Source: Bacteroidota bacterium
GTDB lineage: Bacteria; Bacteroidota; Bacteroidia; 2-12-FULL-35-15
Length of the DNA: 64,000 nt
Direction of reading: 5' to 3'
Assembly (NCBI GenBank): GCA_025963725.1
Contig: JAOQAE010000002.1
Span: forward strand, 186,001-250,000
The position numbers and the translations under genes are program-made. The notes under the pieces were generated by a model. The model made no database searches and was not told the origin of the DNA. It was given only the letters and a program-made list of their open reading frames with translations. Below are positions 44,856-53,506 of this stretch, piece after piece; within the stretch, counting starts at the first letter, position 1, and every line of letters begins with the position of its first letter.

Positions 44856-46910
44856 CTATTGGATCACGATCCTGCCTGCGCGCGACTCTTTCCCCTGGTT
44901 CACCCGTACAGTGTACAGCCCTTTTGGAAGTCCCGGGATGCTGATCGTTTCCCTGAACTCGTCGCCGGAAGGCATTCCATTCCTTTTGAATAGTAGTTGT
45001 CCCTGTGAGTTGTACACCAGCACTTCGGCCGGTTCGTGACTTTTGGCGGAACAGATCAGCATAAAGCTGCCTGTGGCAGGGTTCGGATAAAGTTGAAGAT
45101 AGGTATTGCTTTGTGTCAACGCAGGAACAAAAGTCGCTCCCGTAGTATCGATCCTCAATTTTTTTATTCCCTGATGTTCGATAGCACCGTACAGGTAATC
45201 GCCTTTAATAGCAAGGGATTCACAAACTACAGAAGAGTCGTTGTTGAGCAGCTGCCAGGTGGTATCGCCTTCGGCAAGCATATAGATCCCTGTGTAAACC
45301 TCGTGCCCGTATGAGCCGAACGTATACCCGCCCACGAAGATCTTGTCGGCAGAAGCCGCCAGTGTAGTCCGGTTCCCGATATTCAATCCCGTATTGGGAA
45401 GAAGGGTCCAGCTAAGGCCAAGGTCGCTGCTTCGATAGATGCTTGTATTGAAATTCAATACAAACAGATCGCTGCCGTTTGTAAAGAAGCGGCCGGAGAA
45501 TGGCGGGCTGATCCCGCTGTCGGAACTGCTCCAGCTGGCACCATCGTCGGTGCTTTTAAAGATGCCTGAACTGTTCATAATGAAAAGCACTGAATCCATC
45601 CCGAGAAATTGGTTAAAGCGGATATTCCCGAGGTAGCTCCAGCTCTGTCCAAGATCGGTGCTTTTAAAAAGGCCGGCCGGAAAAGTGGCAAACAGGGTGT
45701 TGTTATTTACGGCAATGTTCTCCATATCGGTAAGGTTGATGTTGATCCAGCTTGTTCCGCGGTCGCCCGAAACCTGGAACCAGGAAGCAGGGGTAGAGGC
45801 TGGATTATATACGCTGGCAATTACGACATCGTTCTTTACAAGGATAGCCGACATTGAATCGGGCAGGGCACGATGCCAGGGCCCATCGCTCTGCGAAATA
45901 AAGTGATCGGCCCAAACATCATCGCCGTTTACAAAAAGGTTCATGACCCAGTAGCCCGGAATAATGCCTTCATATCGCTGCTGCCATGAAGCTCCGTCGT
46001 TAACCGATGCGAACAAGCCTTGCTCGCTGCCGGCATACAAAACGCCACCAAGCTTTTTTATGTCGCAGATGAGTGACGACTGGCTTGTGCCCGGGATGGT
46101 GAATGGCTGCCAGTTCAGTGCTGTCTTCCCGGTGCTGTATATTACCTGCCGCGAGCTGCCTGCATACATCATTGTATCAATTATAGCAAAGGATGTGATC
46201 ACTGCATCGAAAGTGTTAAAAACTGTGTCCCAGGATGAAAATTCCGAGCTGATCCTAAAAATCCCCGCTGCATTGGTGTAATACAGGAACAGGTCATCGT
46301 CATTTGTGAGTGCATTGTTTTCATAGGCGCTTGCTTCATACGCAGCTGCAGGCTGGTTGGGCAGAAGGCTCCAGGTAAGGCCTGTGTCGGGGGAAAAATA
46401 AATATACCCTTCGCTGGAAGCAAAGTACAGCTTGCCCTGGAAGAAGCTGATGCCATTGCAAAAAGCTCCGGCATCAGGCAGTGTGCCGGTAATATCCGTC
46501 CATACACTCCCGCCATTTCCCGAATAATACAGCCGGTCGCTTCCTCCCATAAACACATCGTTCCCGCTTACGTACGAACGCCTTACATTCTGCGGCGTAT
46601 CCGCATGCCAGGAGATCCCATTGTCATCGGAGTAAAAAAGGCTGTCATACTTTGTGAGGAACAGCCGGCTTCCGCAGGAATTAAAATGTATGTAATTGTA
46701 ATTAATGTAGCTGTTAGGTATATTCAGCTTTTCCCATGAAATACCATCAGTCGACCTGTAGCAGCCCGTAAGGCTGGTCATGAAAAGATATGGCGGCTTC
46801 TCATAAAGATGATACGTTGAATTGTTCTGCGGCCCCCAGGTAGGCTCCCACTGGGAAAAGCCGGTTTTAAAGAACACGAATAAGACAAGGAGCAGGTATA
46901 ATTTTTTCAT
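44856..46910 (-). CDS. T9SS-sorted beta-propeller protein (BNR / YCF48-like)
   Basis: A 684-residue secreted protein. Signal peptide at residues 1-19 ('LLVLFVFFKTGFSQ'). Residues ~25-590 repeat Asp-box/BNR motifs ('SDDNGISWHADTP', 'KSTDLGQSWSYLG', 'KSTDDGASWSSSDSG', 'RSSDLGLSWTLLP'), the sialidase-type propeller found also in photosystem-assembly-like proteins. There is no sialidase active-site set that I can see, so it is a binding or structural propeller. The last ~75 residues ('LYPNPATGSFMLICSAK' to 'SRAGRIVIQ') are a type A T9SS sorting domain. It converges on sucC across a shared terminator. Confidence 0.88.
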   Translation of the reverse strand: MKKLYLLLVLFVFFKTGFSQWEPTWGPQNNSTYHLYEKPPYLFMTSLTGCYRSTDGISWEKLNIPNSYINYNYIHFNSCGSRLFLTKYDSLFYSDDNGISWHADTPQNVRRSYVSGNDVFMGGSDRLYYSGNGGSVWTDITGTLPDAGAFCNGISFFQGKLYFASSEGYIYFSPDTGLTWSLLPNQPAAAYEASAYENNALTNDDDLFLYYTNAAGIFRISSEFSSWDTVFNTFDAVITSFAIIDTMMYAGSSRQVIYSTGKTALNWQPFTIPGTSQSSLICDIKKLGGVLYAGSEQGLFASVNDGASWQQRYEGIIPGYWVMNLFVNGDDVWADHFISQSDGPWHRALPDSMSAILVKNDVVIASVYNPASTPASWFQVSGDRGTSWININLTDMENIAVNNNTLFATFPAGLFKSTDLGQSWSYLGNIRFNQFLGMDSVLFIMNSSGIFKSTDDGASWSSSDSGISPPFSGRFFTNGSDLFVLNFNTSIYRSSDLGLSWTLLPNTGLNIGNRTTLAASADKIFVGGYTFGSYGHEVYTGIYMLAEGDTTWQLLNNDSSVVCESLAIKGDYLYGAIEHQGIKKLRIDTTGATFVPALTQSNTYLQLYPNPATGSFMLICSAKSHEPAEVLVYNSQGQLLFKRNGMPSGDEFRETISIPGLPKGLYTVRVNQGKESRAGRIVIQ

Positions 46911-46961
46911 GTTGACTAATTATATATTTCTATGCCGGCAGGTACTTCAGCCGGTTTGTTT

Positions 46962-47738
46962 TCAAATGATCTTCTCGATCAGCAAATTCACCACTTCCAC
47001 AAGGATCAGAATGATCACCACTACTTCCAGCGCGCTGCTCTTCCGCTGGTGCATCAGGTCGATCAGCAGGCTCAGGTTCTCCTTGATGATCTCCAGCTCT
47101 TCCTGGATGTTGCGGTAGCGGCTCTGCAGGTCGAATGTCTTTTTCAGCTCCACATCTATTTTGTACAGCTCTTCATTTTCCCAGGTCTCATCCGTGGAAT
47201 CGAAAATGTACAGGTTCTCGCTGATGCGGTTCTTGAGGTTGATGGTTTTTCCGATAAAGCGCCTCAGCCGGCTGCCGGAAATATCGAGCTTCCCGCGCTT
47301 TTCGAGAAAGTCCATGTGCAGGTTGGTCTCGGCCAGCAGCAGGATCGACTGCTCCGAATAATAATCGAGCGCCACCGACTGCGATACATTGAGCATGATG
47401 AGCCGGAAGGCTTCCACCGTAGGGTTCATGATCGCCACCTTGCTGTAGCCGAATTTATTTTCCGGGGCATTGGTTTCAATGATGAATTCTTCCGTAAGCT
47501 TGAAATCCACAGGATGCTTGCAATAGGGGGCAATGTGCTTCACAAATGCATTCACCCTTGCTTCATCGTGATTCAGGAAGCAGGCCACGCCGTATTTGAA
47601 CACATAGAGGTATTCCTCGGTGCCTACTTTATAGAACAGCTCATCCGAATCGGAATAAATGAGCTCCGCCTTGTAATCGGCCCGGAAGGCCTTAATGTCA
47701 ATGCTGTCGGCGATCTGGAGTGATAATACGGTTGCCAT
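46962..47738 (-). CDS. RMD1/DUF155-family protein with C-terminal membrane anchor
   Basis: A 258-residue protein of the RMD1 (DUF155) family, known best from yeast and mitochondria, where members influence meiotic division and mitochondrial translation. The domain core is visible in 'LFYKVGTEEYLYVFKYGVAC' and 'SVALDYYSEQSILLLAET'. A long helical region (~180-230) precedes a C-terminal membrane segment ('ALEVVVIILILVEVVNLLI'), giving a tail-anchored layout. The function in bacteria is unknown. It is transcribed alone and diverges from the glycosyltransferase at 47840. Confidence 0.85.
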   Translation of the reverse strand: MATVLSLQIADSIDIKAFRADYKAELIYSDSDELFYKVGTEEYLYVFKYGVACFLNHDEARVNAFVKHIAPYCKHPVDFKLTEEFIIETNAPENKFGYSKVAIMNPTVEAFRLIMLNVSQSVALDYYSEQSILLLAETNLHMDFLEKRGKLDISGSRLRRFIGKTINLKNRISENLYIFDSTDETWENEELYKIDVELKKTFDLQSRYRNIQEELEIIKENLSLLIDLMHQRKSSALEVVVIILILVEVVNLLIEKII

Positions 47739-47839
47739 GGCTCAGGTTGATGGGTCAGCTTTGTTGTGAAAAAAATATGCCATCGAATAGCCCCGGCAGG
47801 AGCTGCCTTTTTTGTATTTTGTGATCTGTGAGCAGCAAT

Positions 47840-49069
47840 ATGCAGGAAAAAACACTATTGATCATCGGGACGGTATGGCCGGAGCCCGCTTCATCGGCGG
47901 CAGGCAGCCGTATGCTGCAGCTGATGGAAGTGTTCCGACAGCAGGGATATGCCATTACGTTTGCAAGCGCTGCTGCCGACAGTGAATTTTCGGTAAACCT
48001 TGACGAATTAAATATAAGAAAGAAGAGCATTGAGCTCAACAGCAACAGCTTCGATGCGCTTGTGAAGGAGCTGGATCCTGCGGTTGTTCTGTTCGACCGA
48101 TTCATGTGCGAAGAGCAGTTCGGCTGGCGGGTTGCTGAAAATTGCCCGGCTGCGCTGCGTATACTCGATACGGAAGACCTGCATTGCCTGCGTTACGGGC
48201 GTCAGTCTGCCTGGAAAGAAAAACGAGCATTTGCGATGAGCGACCTGCTCAGCGACCATGCAAAAAGAGAAGTTGCAAGCATTTACCGCTGCGACCTTTC
48301 ACTGATCATTTCCAGTTATGAAATGGAATTATTACAAAACCATTTTAAGGTAGAGGCTTCTTTGCTGCTGTATCTTCCCTTCATGCAGGGGCCTGTTGAA
48401 ACAGCCAGGTGGAAAGGCTTTGAGGAGCGCAGTGATTTCATCACCATCGGGAATTTCCTGCATGAGCCCAATTGGAATTCCGTTCTGTATTTAAAGGAGA
48501 ACATCTGGACAATGATCCGGAAACAATTGCCGGAAGCGGCATTGCGTGTGTACGGGGCATACCCTTCGCAGAAAGTAACTGCGCTGCACAATCCCAAAGA
48601 AGGTTTTTACATCATGGGAAGGGCGGAAGATGCGCAGGAAGTGATCGGGCAGGCGAGGGTGCTGCTGGCGCCATTGCGCTACGGAGCGGGATTAAAAGGC
48701 AAGCTGATGGACGCGATGCTGTGCGGAACACCGAATGTTACCACGGCGATTGGGGCGGAAGGCATGCAGGGCGGGCTTGAATGGAGCGGGCTTGTTGCAG
48801 ATACAGCCCCTGCTATTGCAGCTGCAGCGGTAAAATTATATACTGATAAAAACCTTTGGGAGCAAAGCCGGCAGAACGGCATCGCGATCATTCATACGCT
48901 ATTCCGAAAAGAGGAGCATGAAGAACGCCTGTGTGCGGCTGTTTCCGCGCTTCAGAAAGATCTTGAGGCGCACCGCGCAGCTAATTTTACCGGCGCCATG
49001 CTCATGCATCATACCATTTCAGGAACAAAGTACATGGCGAAATGGATCGAGGAGAAGAATAAGAAGTAA
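47840..49069 (+). CDS. GT4-type glycosyltransferase
   Basis: A 409-residue GT-B glycosyltransferase. ATG 47840 is chosen; a GTG at 47828 would add four residues and cannot be excluded. The N-terminal domain has 'TVWPEPASSAAGSRMLQLME', as in GT4 enzymes. The donor-binding C-terminal domain has 'PLRYGAGLKGKLMDAMLCGT' and 'PNVTTAIGAEGM'. Substrate is unknown. It stands alone, not in a polysaccharide cluster, and converges with the OmpA gene, three bases between stops. Confidence 0.85.
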   Translation: MQEKTLLIIGTVWPEPASSAAGSRMLQLMEVFRQQGYAITFASAAADSEFSVNLDELNIRKKSIELNSNSFDALVKELDPAVVLFDRFMCEEQFGWRVAENCPAALRILDTEDLHCLRYGRQSAWKEKRAFAMSDLLSDHAKREVASIYRCDLSLIISSYEMELLQNHFKVEASLLLYLPFMQGPVETARWKGFEERSDFITIGNFLHEPNWNSVLYLKENIWTMIRKQLPEAALRVYGAYPSQKVTALHNPKEGFYIMGRAEDAQEVIGQARVLLAPLRYGAGLKGKLMDAMLCGTPNVTTAIGAEGMQGGLEWSGLVADTAPAIAAAAVKLYTDKNLWEQSRQNGIAIIHTLFRKEEHEERLCAAVSALQKDLEAHRAANFTGAMLMHHTISGTKYMAKWIEEKNKK

Positions 49070-49072
49070 TCA

Positions 49073-50446
49073 TCATTCCTCATCTAACTCAATCTCGACG
49101 CGCCTGTTCAGCGCACGTCCTTCCGGTGTTTTGTTATCCCCGATCGGATCATCCGCAGAGCTTCCGATGTATTCCAGCCTATCGGCAGCAACACCGTTCT
49201 CCGTTAAGAAGCGCATCACGCTGGCAGCCCTTTTTTCAGAGAGCAGCTTGTTCTTCTCCGGGTTCCCGGTATTGTCGGTAAAGCCCGTGAGGGAAAGGTT
49301 CAGGGTTGGATGCTTCTTCAGCCATTCCGCAAGGTTTTGGATTCTTGCCTTGCAGCTGTCAGGGATCTCGTAGGAGTCGCTTCCGAAGAACACCAGCGTT
49401 TTCTCAAATGAATCGTACACTTTCTTTTCCTCCGGCGGCAGCGGCCTTGGTGCGGCTCCCGAGAAAAGACTGTCAAAGGAAAAACTGGCGCTCCTGTCGG
49501 CATAATCCATAAACTTCGGCTGTGCGGTATCCTTCACGGAAATGAACGACTTTTCCTCGAGGAACACGCCCGAATCAAAGGCATTGTCGCCCACATCGCC
49601 GATCGAAATTTTGATGTGATACTTCTGGTAAGGAATAGCATAAAATTCCACCTTCATCTTTTTTGTGAAGCCATCGTACTGAAATGTGCTGAAGACCGTT
49701 TCGTCCAAAAATGTTTTTTTGAAAGAGTTGGTGAAGTACAGCACCGAATCGCCCTGCTTGGTTCGCCTGCTGAACAGCGTGGCCACCTTCTGCCAGAAGC
49801 TGAGCTTGGGTTTTGGCCCGGCTGATTTAAAGAGCTTGTTGTTGATGAAGGGATCGTTATCGATGAAAAGGTTCTTGTTCACATCCTGGTTCACATTGTT
49901 GATCGCCACAAATTTCCTGTCTCTCGGCAACAGCGCAACATTCTTTTTTTTCATTCCCGGGCCTGTCACAAAAAATCCGAACACATCGTTATAGGGCGAG
50001 CCCACGTACTCCTTGTACTCCTCCGATCCGAAGGAATATTCAAACATGACCTTGTTGTTCAGCGGCACAAAATCAAATTCAATGGTGGTGATGTCGTAGG
50101 TCTTTAAGCCTTTGGCGAGGCGGTTCAGGTCCTTGTCGCCTTTCCATTTATTGAGGCGGGGAGAGATAATGCCGGTAATGCCGGGAGAAGTATTAGGGCC
50201 CGCTGCATTGGCGGCCAGTCCCGTGCTGAGGAGGATGCCGCTCTTCAATCCTGTTTTGTTTGCAGGGCAGCTGTAATATCCTGTAGTGCGCTTATCCTTG
50301 CTGTATTTGATATTCCCAACCCGCATTCCTTTACCCACGAGGATCTTGTCGATGAGGGCTTCCGGGCTTACCGTGGTATCGATCGTAAGCTGGGCGCGCA
50401 GGGTGAATGTGCAGGTGCACAATACGGCTGCTAAAAATAGTTTCAT
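49073..50446 (-). CDS. OmpA-family protein with choice-of-anchor L domain
   Basis: A 457-residue exported protein with a signal peptide ending 'CTCTFTLRAQ'. Residues ~20-330 resemble the choice-of-anchor L domain ('SGILLSTGLAANAAGPNTSP', 'FEYSFGSEEYKEYVGSPYND'), a surface-associated module. Residues ~350-457 are an OmpA domain ('LSLTGFTDNTGNPEKNKLLS', 'GRALNRRVEIELDEE'), which binds peptidoglycan. The protein should therefore link the cell wall to the outer surface or outer membrane. This pairing is unusual outside Bacteroidota in my experience, but that is not searched. It is transcribed alone. Confidence 0.85.
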   Translation of the reverse strand: MKLFLAAVLCTCTFTLRAQLTIDTTVSPEALIDKILVGKGMRVGNIKYSKDKRTTGYYSCPANKTGLKSGILLSTGLAANAAGPNTSPGITGIISPRLNKWKGDKDLNRLAKGLKTYDITTIEFDFVPLNNKVMFEYSFGSEEYKEYVGSPYNDVFGFFVTGPGMKKKNVALLPRDRKFVAINNVNQDVNKNLFIDNDPFINNKLFKSAGPKPKLSFWQKVATLFSRRTKQGDSVLYFTNSFKKTFLDETVFSTFQYDGFTKKMKVEFYAIPYQKYHIKISIGDVGDNAFDSGVFLEEKSFISVKDTAQPKFMDYADRSASFSFDSLFSGAAPRPLPPEEKKVYDSFEKTLVFFGSDSYEIPDSCKARIQNLAEWLKKHPTLNLSLTGFTDNTGNPEKNKLLSEKRAASVMRFLTENGVAADRLEYIGSSADDPIGDNKTPEGRALNRRVEIELDEE

Positions 50447-50518
50447 AGGCGCTTAGTAACAGACGTTCTGTGTTTTATAACGTTTTCCCGGCCGGAAGAT
50501 ACAACAAGTATAAAAAAT

Positions 50519-50544
50519 AAACCCATGGCATCTGCCACGGGTTT
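50519..50544 (-). terminator. terminator of the RCC1-repeat gene
   Basis: AAACCCATGGC (50519-50529) and GCCACGGGTTT (50534-50544) pair with one A-C mismatch and a 4-base loop. On the minus strand TTATTTTTTATAC follows. It lies ~25 bases after the stop at 50570. Confidence 0.75.
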
Positions 50545-50569
50545 ATAGATCATTATTGTTCTTTTGCTC

Positions 50570-51963
50570 TTATTTCTGAATGATCAGCCTTTTTACGCCG
50601 CTTACCTCAGCTGAAGAAAAGTGTACGATGTACATTCCTGCAGAAAGCCGGTCAAGGTTCAATTCTACATTGCCGCCGTTTGTTGCTTCGGTATACACTT
50701 CCTGCCCGGTAACGCTCATTACGCGGATAGTGCTGTTCTTTACAGCAGGTAATTCAAGGATCACTCTTCCTGAAGAAGGGTTCGGATAAATGCTGAAGTC
50801 GAAATTGTTTTCCGGCTGATCGTTTATTCCTGCAACAAGGGCTGTGGACAAACCTGTTGCCTGCACGGCAGTGGTTTTGTCAACTATTGTACCGTCGCTC
50901 AGCTGGCTGGAACCGTTGGCTCCCCAGCCCCAAAGCGTCCCGTCATTTTTCAGGGCAAGTGAATGTTCCGTTCCGCAGGCAATGGTATTGATGCCGCTGA
51001 TGCCGCTAACCTGCACAGGGCTTGTCCTCGATGTAGCTGTTCCATCGCCGAGCTGGCCGCTTGCATTTTTCCCCCATGACCAAACAGTGCCATCGGTTTT
51101 GAGCGCAAGTGAATGAAACTCACCGGCCCTTAATAAGGAAACACCGCTCACCCGGTAATTTGTACCGGCGTATGCTGCTCGGTGTTGGTTCCGTCGCCCA
51201 GCTGTCCGTCGGCATTTTTGCCCCACGACCATACTGTTCCGTCGTTTTTAACTGCAAGTGAATGCCAGCCGCCCGCTGCGATCTTTGTAACGTTTGAAAT
51301 GCTCACTACTACCGGTGAATACCTGTTTGTAGTGGTTCCGTCGCCAATACGGCCGTCGGCATTATATCCCCATGCATACAGTGTTCCGTCGCTTTTTAGG
51401 GCCAGGCAATGAAGGCTTCCGGCCGAAATGGCTGTAATTCCTGAAATGCCGGTTACCTGCACAGGCGTTGCCCTTACAGAAATGGTTCCGTCGCCGATCT
51501 CTCCGGCAAAATTGCTTCCCCAGCTCCATACTGTTCCATCGCTTTTTAAAGCAAGTGAATGATAGCCTCCCGCAGAAATAGCCACAATGCCTGAAATGGC
51601 AGCTACCTGAATCGGCGCCTCACGGTCGCCACCCGGCGTTCCGATCCCGAGGGAGGAATAAACGTTATAGCCCCAGGCCCATACGGTGCCATCGCTTTTC
51701 AGCGCCAGCGTGTGCGCTCCGCCACTGGAGACAGCGATCACTCCTGTGAGCCCGTTTACCTGTACAGGTGCGGCCCTGTTGGTATGTGTACTATCGCCCA
51801 ATTGTCCTTCGCCGTTATATCCCCATGACATTGCCGAGTTGTTATTACAAACGGAAATAGAAAAGTTAATGCCCCCGGAAATGGTTTGTGCGCTGGACTT
51901 TTGCGGCATAAAAAAGCATGCAGCGATCAAAAGTGATGCAACGTGTGTAGCTGTTTTGTTCAT
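50570..51963 (-). pseudogene. T9SS-sorted RCC1-propeller protein, split by a one-base frameshift
   Basis: Two open frames on the minus strand belong to one protein. 51963-51148 encodes the signal peptide and five RCC1 blades, ending 'HTPVQITG'. The second frame, usable from about 51150 to 50570, continues with 'VSGVSLLRAGEFHSLALKTD', two more blades and a type A sorting domain ('IYPNPSSGRVILEL', 'VKRLIIQK'). The break is at CCC 51151-51153: one more C restores 'ITG-VSGV' and a single 464-residue frame of 1395 bases. Joined, it has exactly seven RCC1 blades, a complete propeller. It is either a recent null mutation or a homopolymer sequencing error. Confidence 0.85.
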
Positions 51964-52126
51964 ATTATTTGTTTTAATTGTTAAGCTTCAAAGGTTGGAA
52001 AATAAGGGCCGAGAGTAAAGAGGGGATTGCGGTATTTTTATATCCGTACAGGTACGGAGATGCGGATGTTCCCGGGTGAACCACAAAAAAATAAGCTGCG
52101 GTTGGAGTTTATGAAAAATTAAATCA

Positions 52127-52134
52127 TACATTTG
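52127..52134 (+). promoter_or_regulatory. -7 box in front of the leader-like ORF
   Basis: TACATTTG is a full TAnnTTTG match, 18 bases before the ATG at 52153. A TTG at 52102-52104 is 22 bases upstream, slightly longer than the usual 19-20. Confidence 0.45.
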
Positions 52135-52152
52135 CCGCAGTTAAATAACAAA

Positions 52153-52266
52153 ATGACAACAGCGCTTACACTCATTTCCACTATTATTCCGGTGATCACT
52201 ATCACGGGGATGCGCTGGTATTGTCATAATTATATGCAGTTTCACTGCATTCACATCCGCAGCTAA
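52153..52266 (+). CDS. Thr/Ile-rich leader-peptide-like ORF (37 residues)
   Basis: The peptide starts 'MTTALTLISTIIPVITITG', six Thr and five Ile in its first 18 residues, closely resembling threonine/isoleucine attenuator leader peptides such as E. coli ThrL. The tail is rich in His, Cys and aromatic residues. Hairpin ATGCAGT-TTC-ACTGCAT falls near its 3' end (52230-52246). CTGC/GCAG segments around it could pair in alternative ways, and a T-rich run follows at 52291-52305. A second hairpin, AAAGGC-TCCG-GCCTTT, is at 52315-52330. The next gene, 80 bases on, is a PAS-SpoIIE phosphatase, not a threonine operon. The remaining upstream part of the gap (51964-52126) shows nothing. Confidence 0.45.
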   Translation: MTTALTLISTIIPVITITGMRWYCHNYMQFHCIHIRS

Positions 52267-52345
52267 CCTGCACGCTTTCTAAGCAAATCCTTTTTTTATT
52301 TTTTATTGCTCACTAAAGGCTCCGGCCTTTGTAATCTTTTTGATC

Positions 52346-53506
52346 ATGTCGTTAGTTACCGATAGCATCCTGGAAAAACTGAATAGTTTGATAGTGGTTG
52401 TGAACAAGCTTGGGAAAGTGGAATATGTAAGCCCTTCCGCAAAGCGGATCCTCGGCTTTGAGCCCGAACAGCTGATGGGCGATGGCTGGTGGAACCTCAC
52501 CCGCGACAACGAGCATGAGCGGAACGACATCCGCGCGCTTGCGCTCCGCCAGCTGAAGCAGGATTCGCTTGCCGAATCGCTGCCATACGAGCGGCTTTTA
52601 AAAACTGCGAATGGAGCGGAGAGGTGGATCCTCTGGAACACTTCCAAAGGCCCGCTGAACACGCTTGTAGGGATTGGCCACGATATCACCGACCGCAAAA
52701 AAGCGGAGCAGCGCCTCCTGGAAAAGAACAGGGAGCTGGAGCAGCATAACAAGGACATTACCGACAGCATCCAGTATGCGCGCGGCATCCAGAATGCGAT
52801 CCTCCCGGATGTGAATAAAATAAAAAGCACATTCAAGGATGCGTTTGTGCTGTACCTTCCGAAGGATGTGGTAAGCGGGGATTATTATTTTTTTTACAGG
52901 AATAAGAACAAGGTGTTTGTAGCGGCGGTGGATTGTACCGGGCATGGCGTTCCCGGCGCGCTGATGAGCATTATTGCAAACGGCATATTGAAGGAAGTGA
53001 TCATAAAGAAAGGAATAGAGGAGCCTTCCGAAATTTTATATGCGCTGGATGAAGAGCTTTTCCTGGCGCTCAACAGGCAGAACAGCGATGGCGTGACGAG
53101 CGACGGAATGGATGTGGCCATGGGCGTATTCGACCTGCAGGCAAACACGCTGAGCTATTCAGGGGCTTTCCGTCCGATGCTGATGGTGCGCAACAACGAG
53201 ATCATTGAATTCGATCCGAATCGTTACCCGATCGGATTTTACGGTGATGTGCAGAAAAGCTTTGTGTCGAGAACGATCGCGCTGGAAGAGAATGATACCT
53301 TTTACTTTTTTACGGATGGCTATTGCGACCAGTTTGGCGGAGAGCTGAAAAAGAAATTCAACAGGAAACGGTTCAAGGAACTGCTGCTCTCTGCGCAGTC
53401 GATGGAGATGGAGGAACAGGAATCATTCCTGCAATATGCCTTATTGAACTGGAGGCAGGAAGAGCCGCAGATGGATGATATACTGGTGATGGGCGTGAAG
53501 ATCTGA
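52346..53506 (+). CDS. PAS-domain SpoIIE/PP2C phosphatase
   Basis: A 386-residue cytosolic signalling protein. ATG 52346 is chosen; a TTG at 52340 is less likely. Residues ~8-125 are a PAS domain ('GKVEYVSPSAKRILGFEPEQ' and 'VGIGHDITDRKKAEQ'), followed by a coiled-coil helix ('ELEQHNKDITDSIQYARG') and a SpoIIE-type Ser/Thr phosphatase (~170-386). Its metal motifs are 'DCTGHGVPGALMS' and 'FFTDGYCDQFGG'. A sensor-regulated phosphatase probably acting on an anti-anti-sigma factor or other phosphoprotein, but no such gene is adjacent. It is preceded by the leader-like ORF and ends exactly where the convergent maf gene ends. Confidence 0.88.
   Translation: MSLVTDSILEKLNSLIVVVNKLGKVEYVSPSAKRILGFEPEQLMGDGWWNLTRDNEHERNDIRALALRQLKQDSLAESLPYERLLKTANGAERWILWNTSKGPLNTLVGIGHDITDRKKAEQRLLEKNRELEQHNKDITDSIQYARGIQNAILPDVNKIKSTFKDAFVLYLPKDVVSGDYYFFYRNKNKVFVAAVDCTGHGVPGALMSIIANGILKEVIIKKGIEEPSEILYALDEELFLALNRQNSDGVTSDGMDVAMGVFDLQANTLSYSGAFRPMLMVRNNEIIEFDPNRYPIGFYGDVQKSFVSRTIALEENDTFYFFTDGYCDQFGGELKKKFNRKRFKELLLSAQSMEMEEQESFLQYALLNWRQEEPQMDDILVMGVKI

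Noticed and set aside
46932-47723. A 263-codon open frame opposite the RMD1-like gene
   Set aside because: It is antisense; the minus frame has the family motifs and C-terminal membrane segment.
52153-52266. Ordinary small secreted peptide instead of a leader
   Set aside because: The Thr/Ile run with downstream hairpins and a T-run fits a leader better, and the hydrophobic stretch is short for a signal; not excluded, so confidence is kept moderate.
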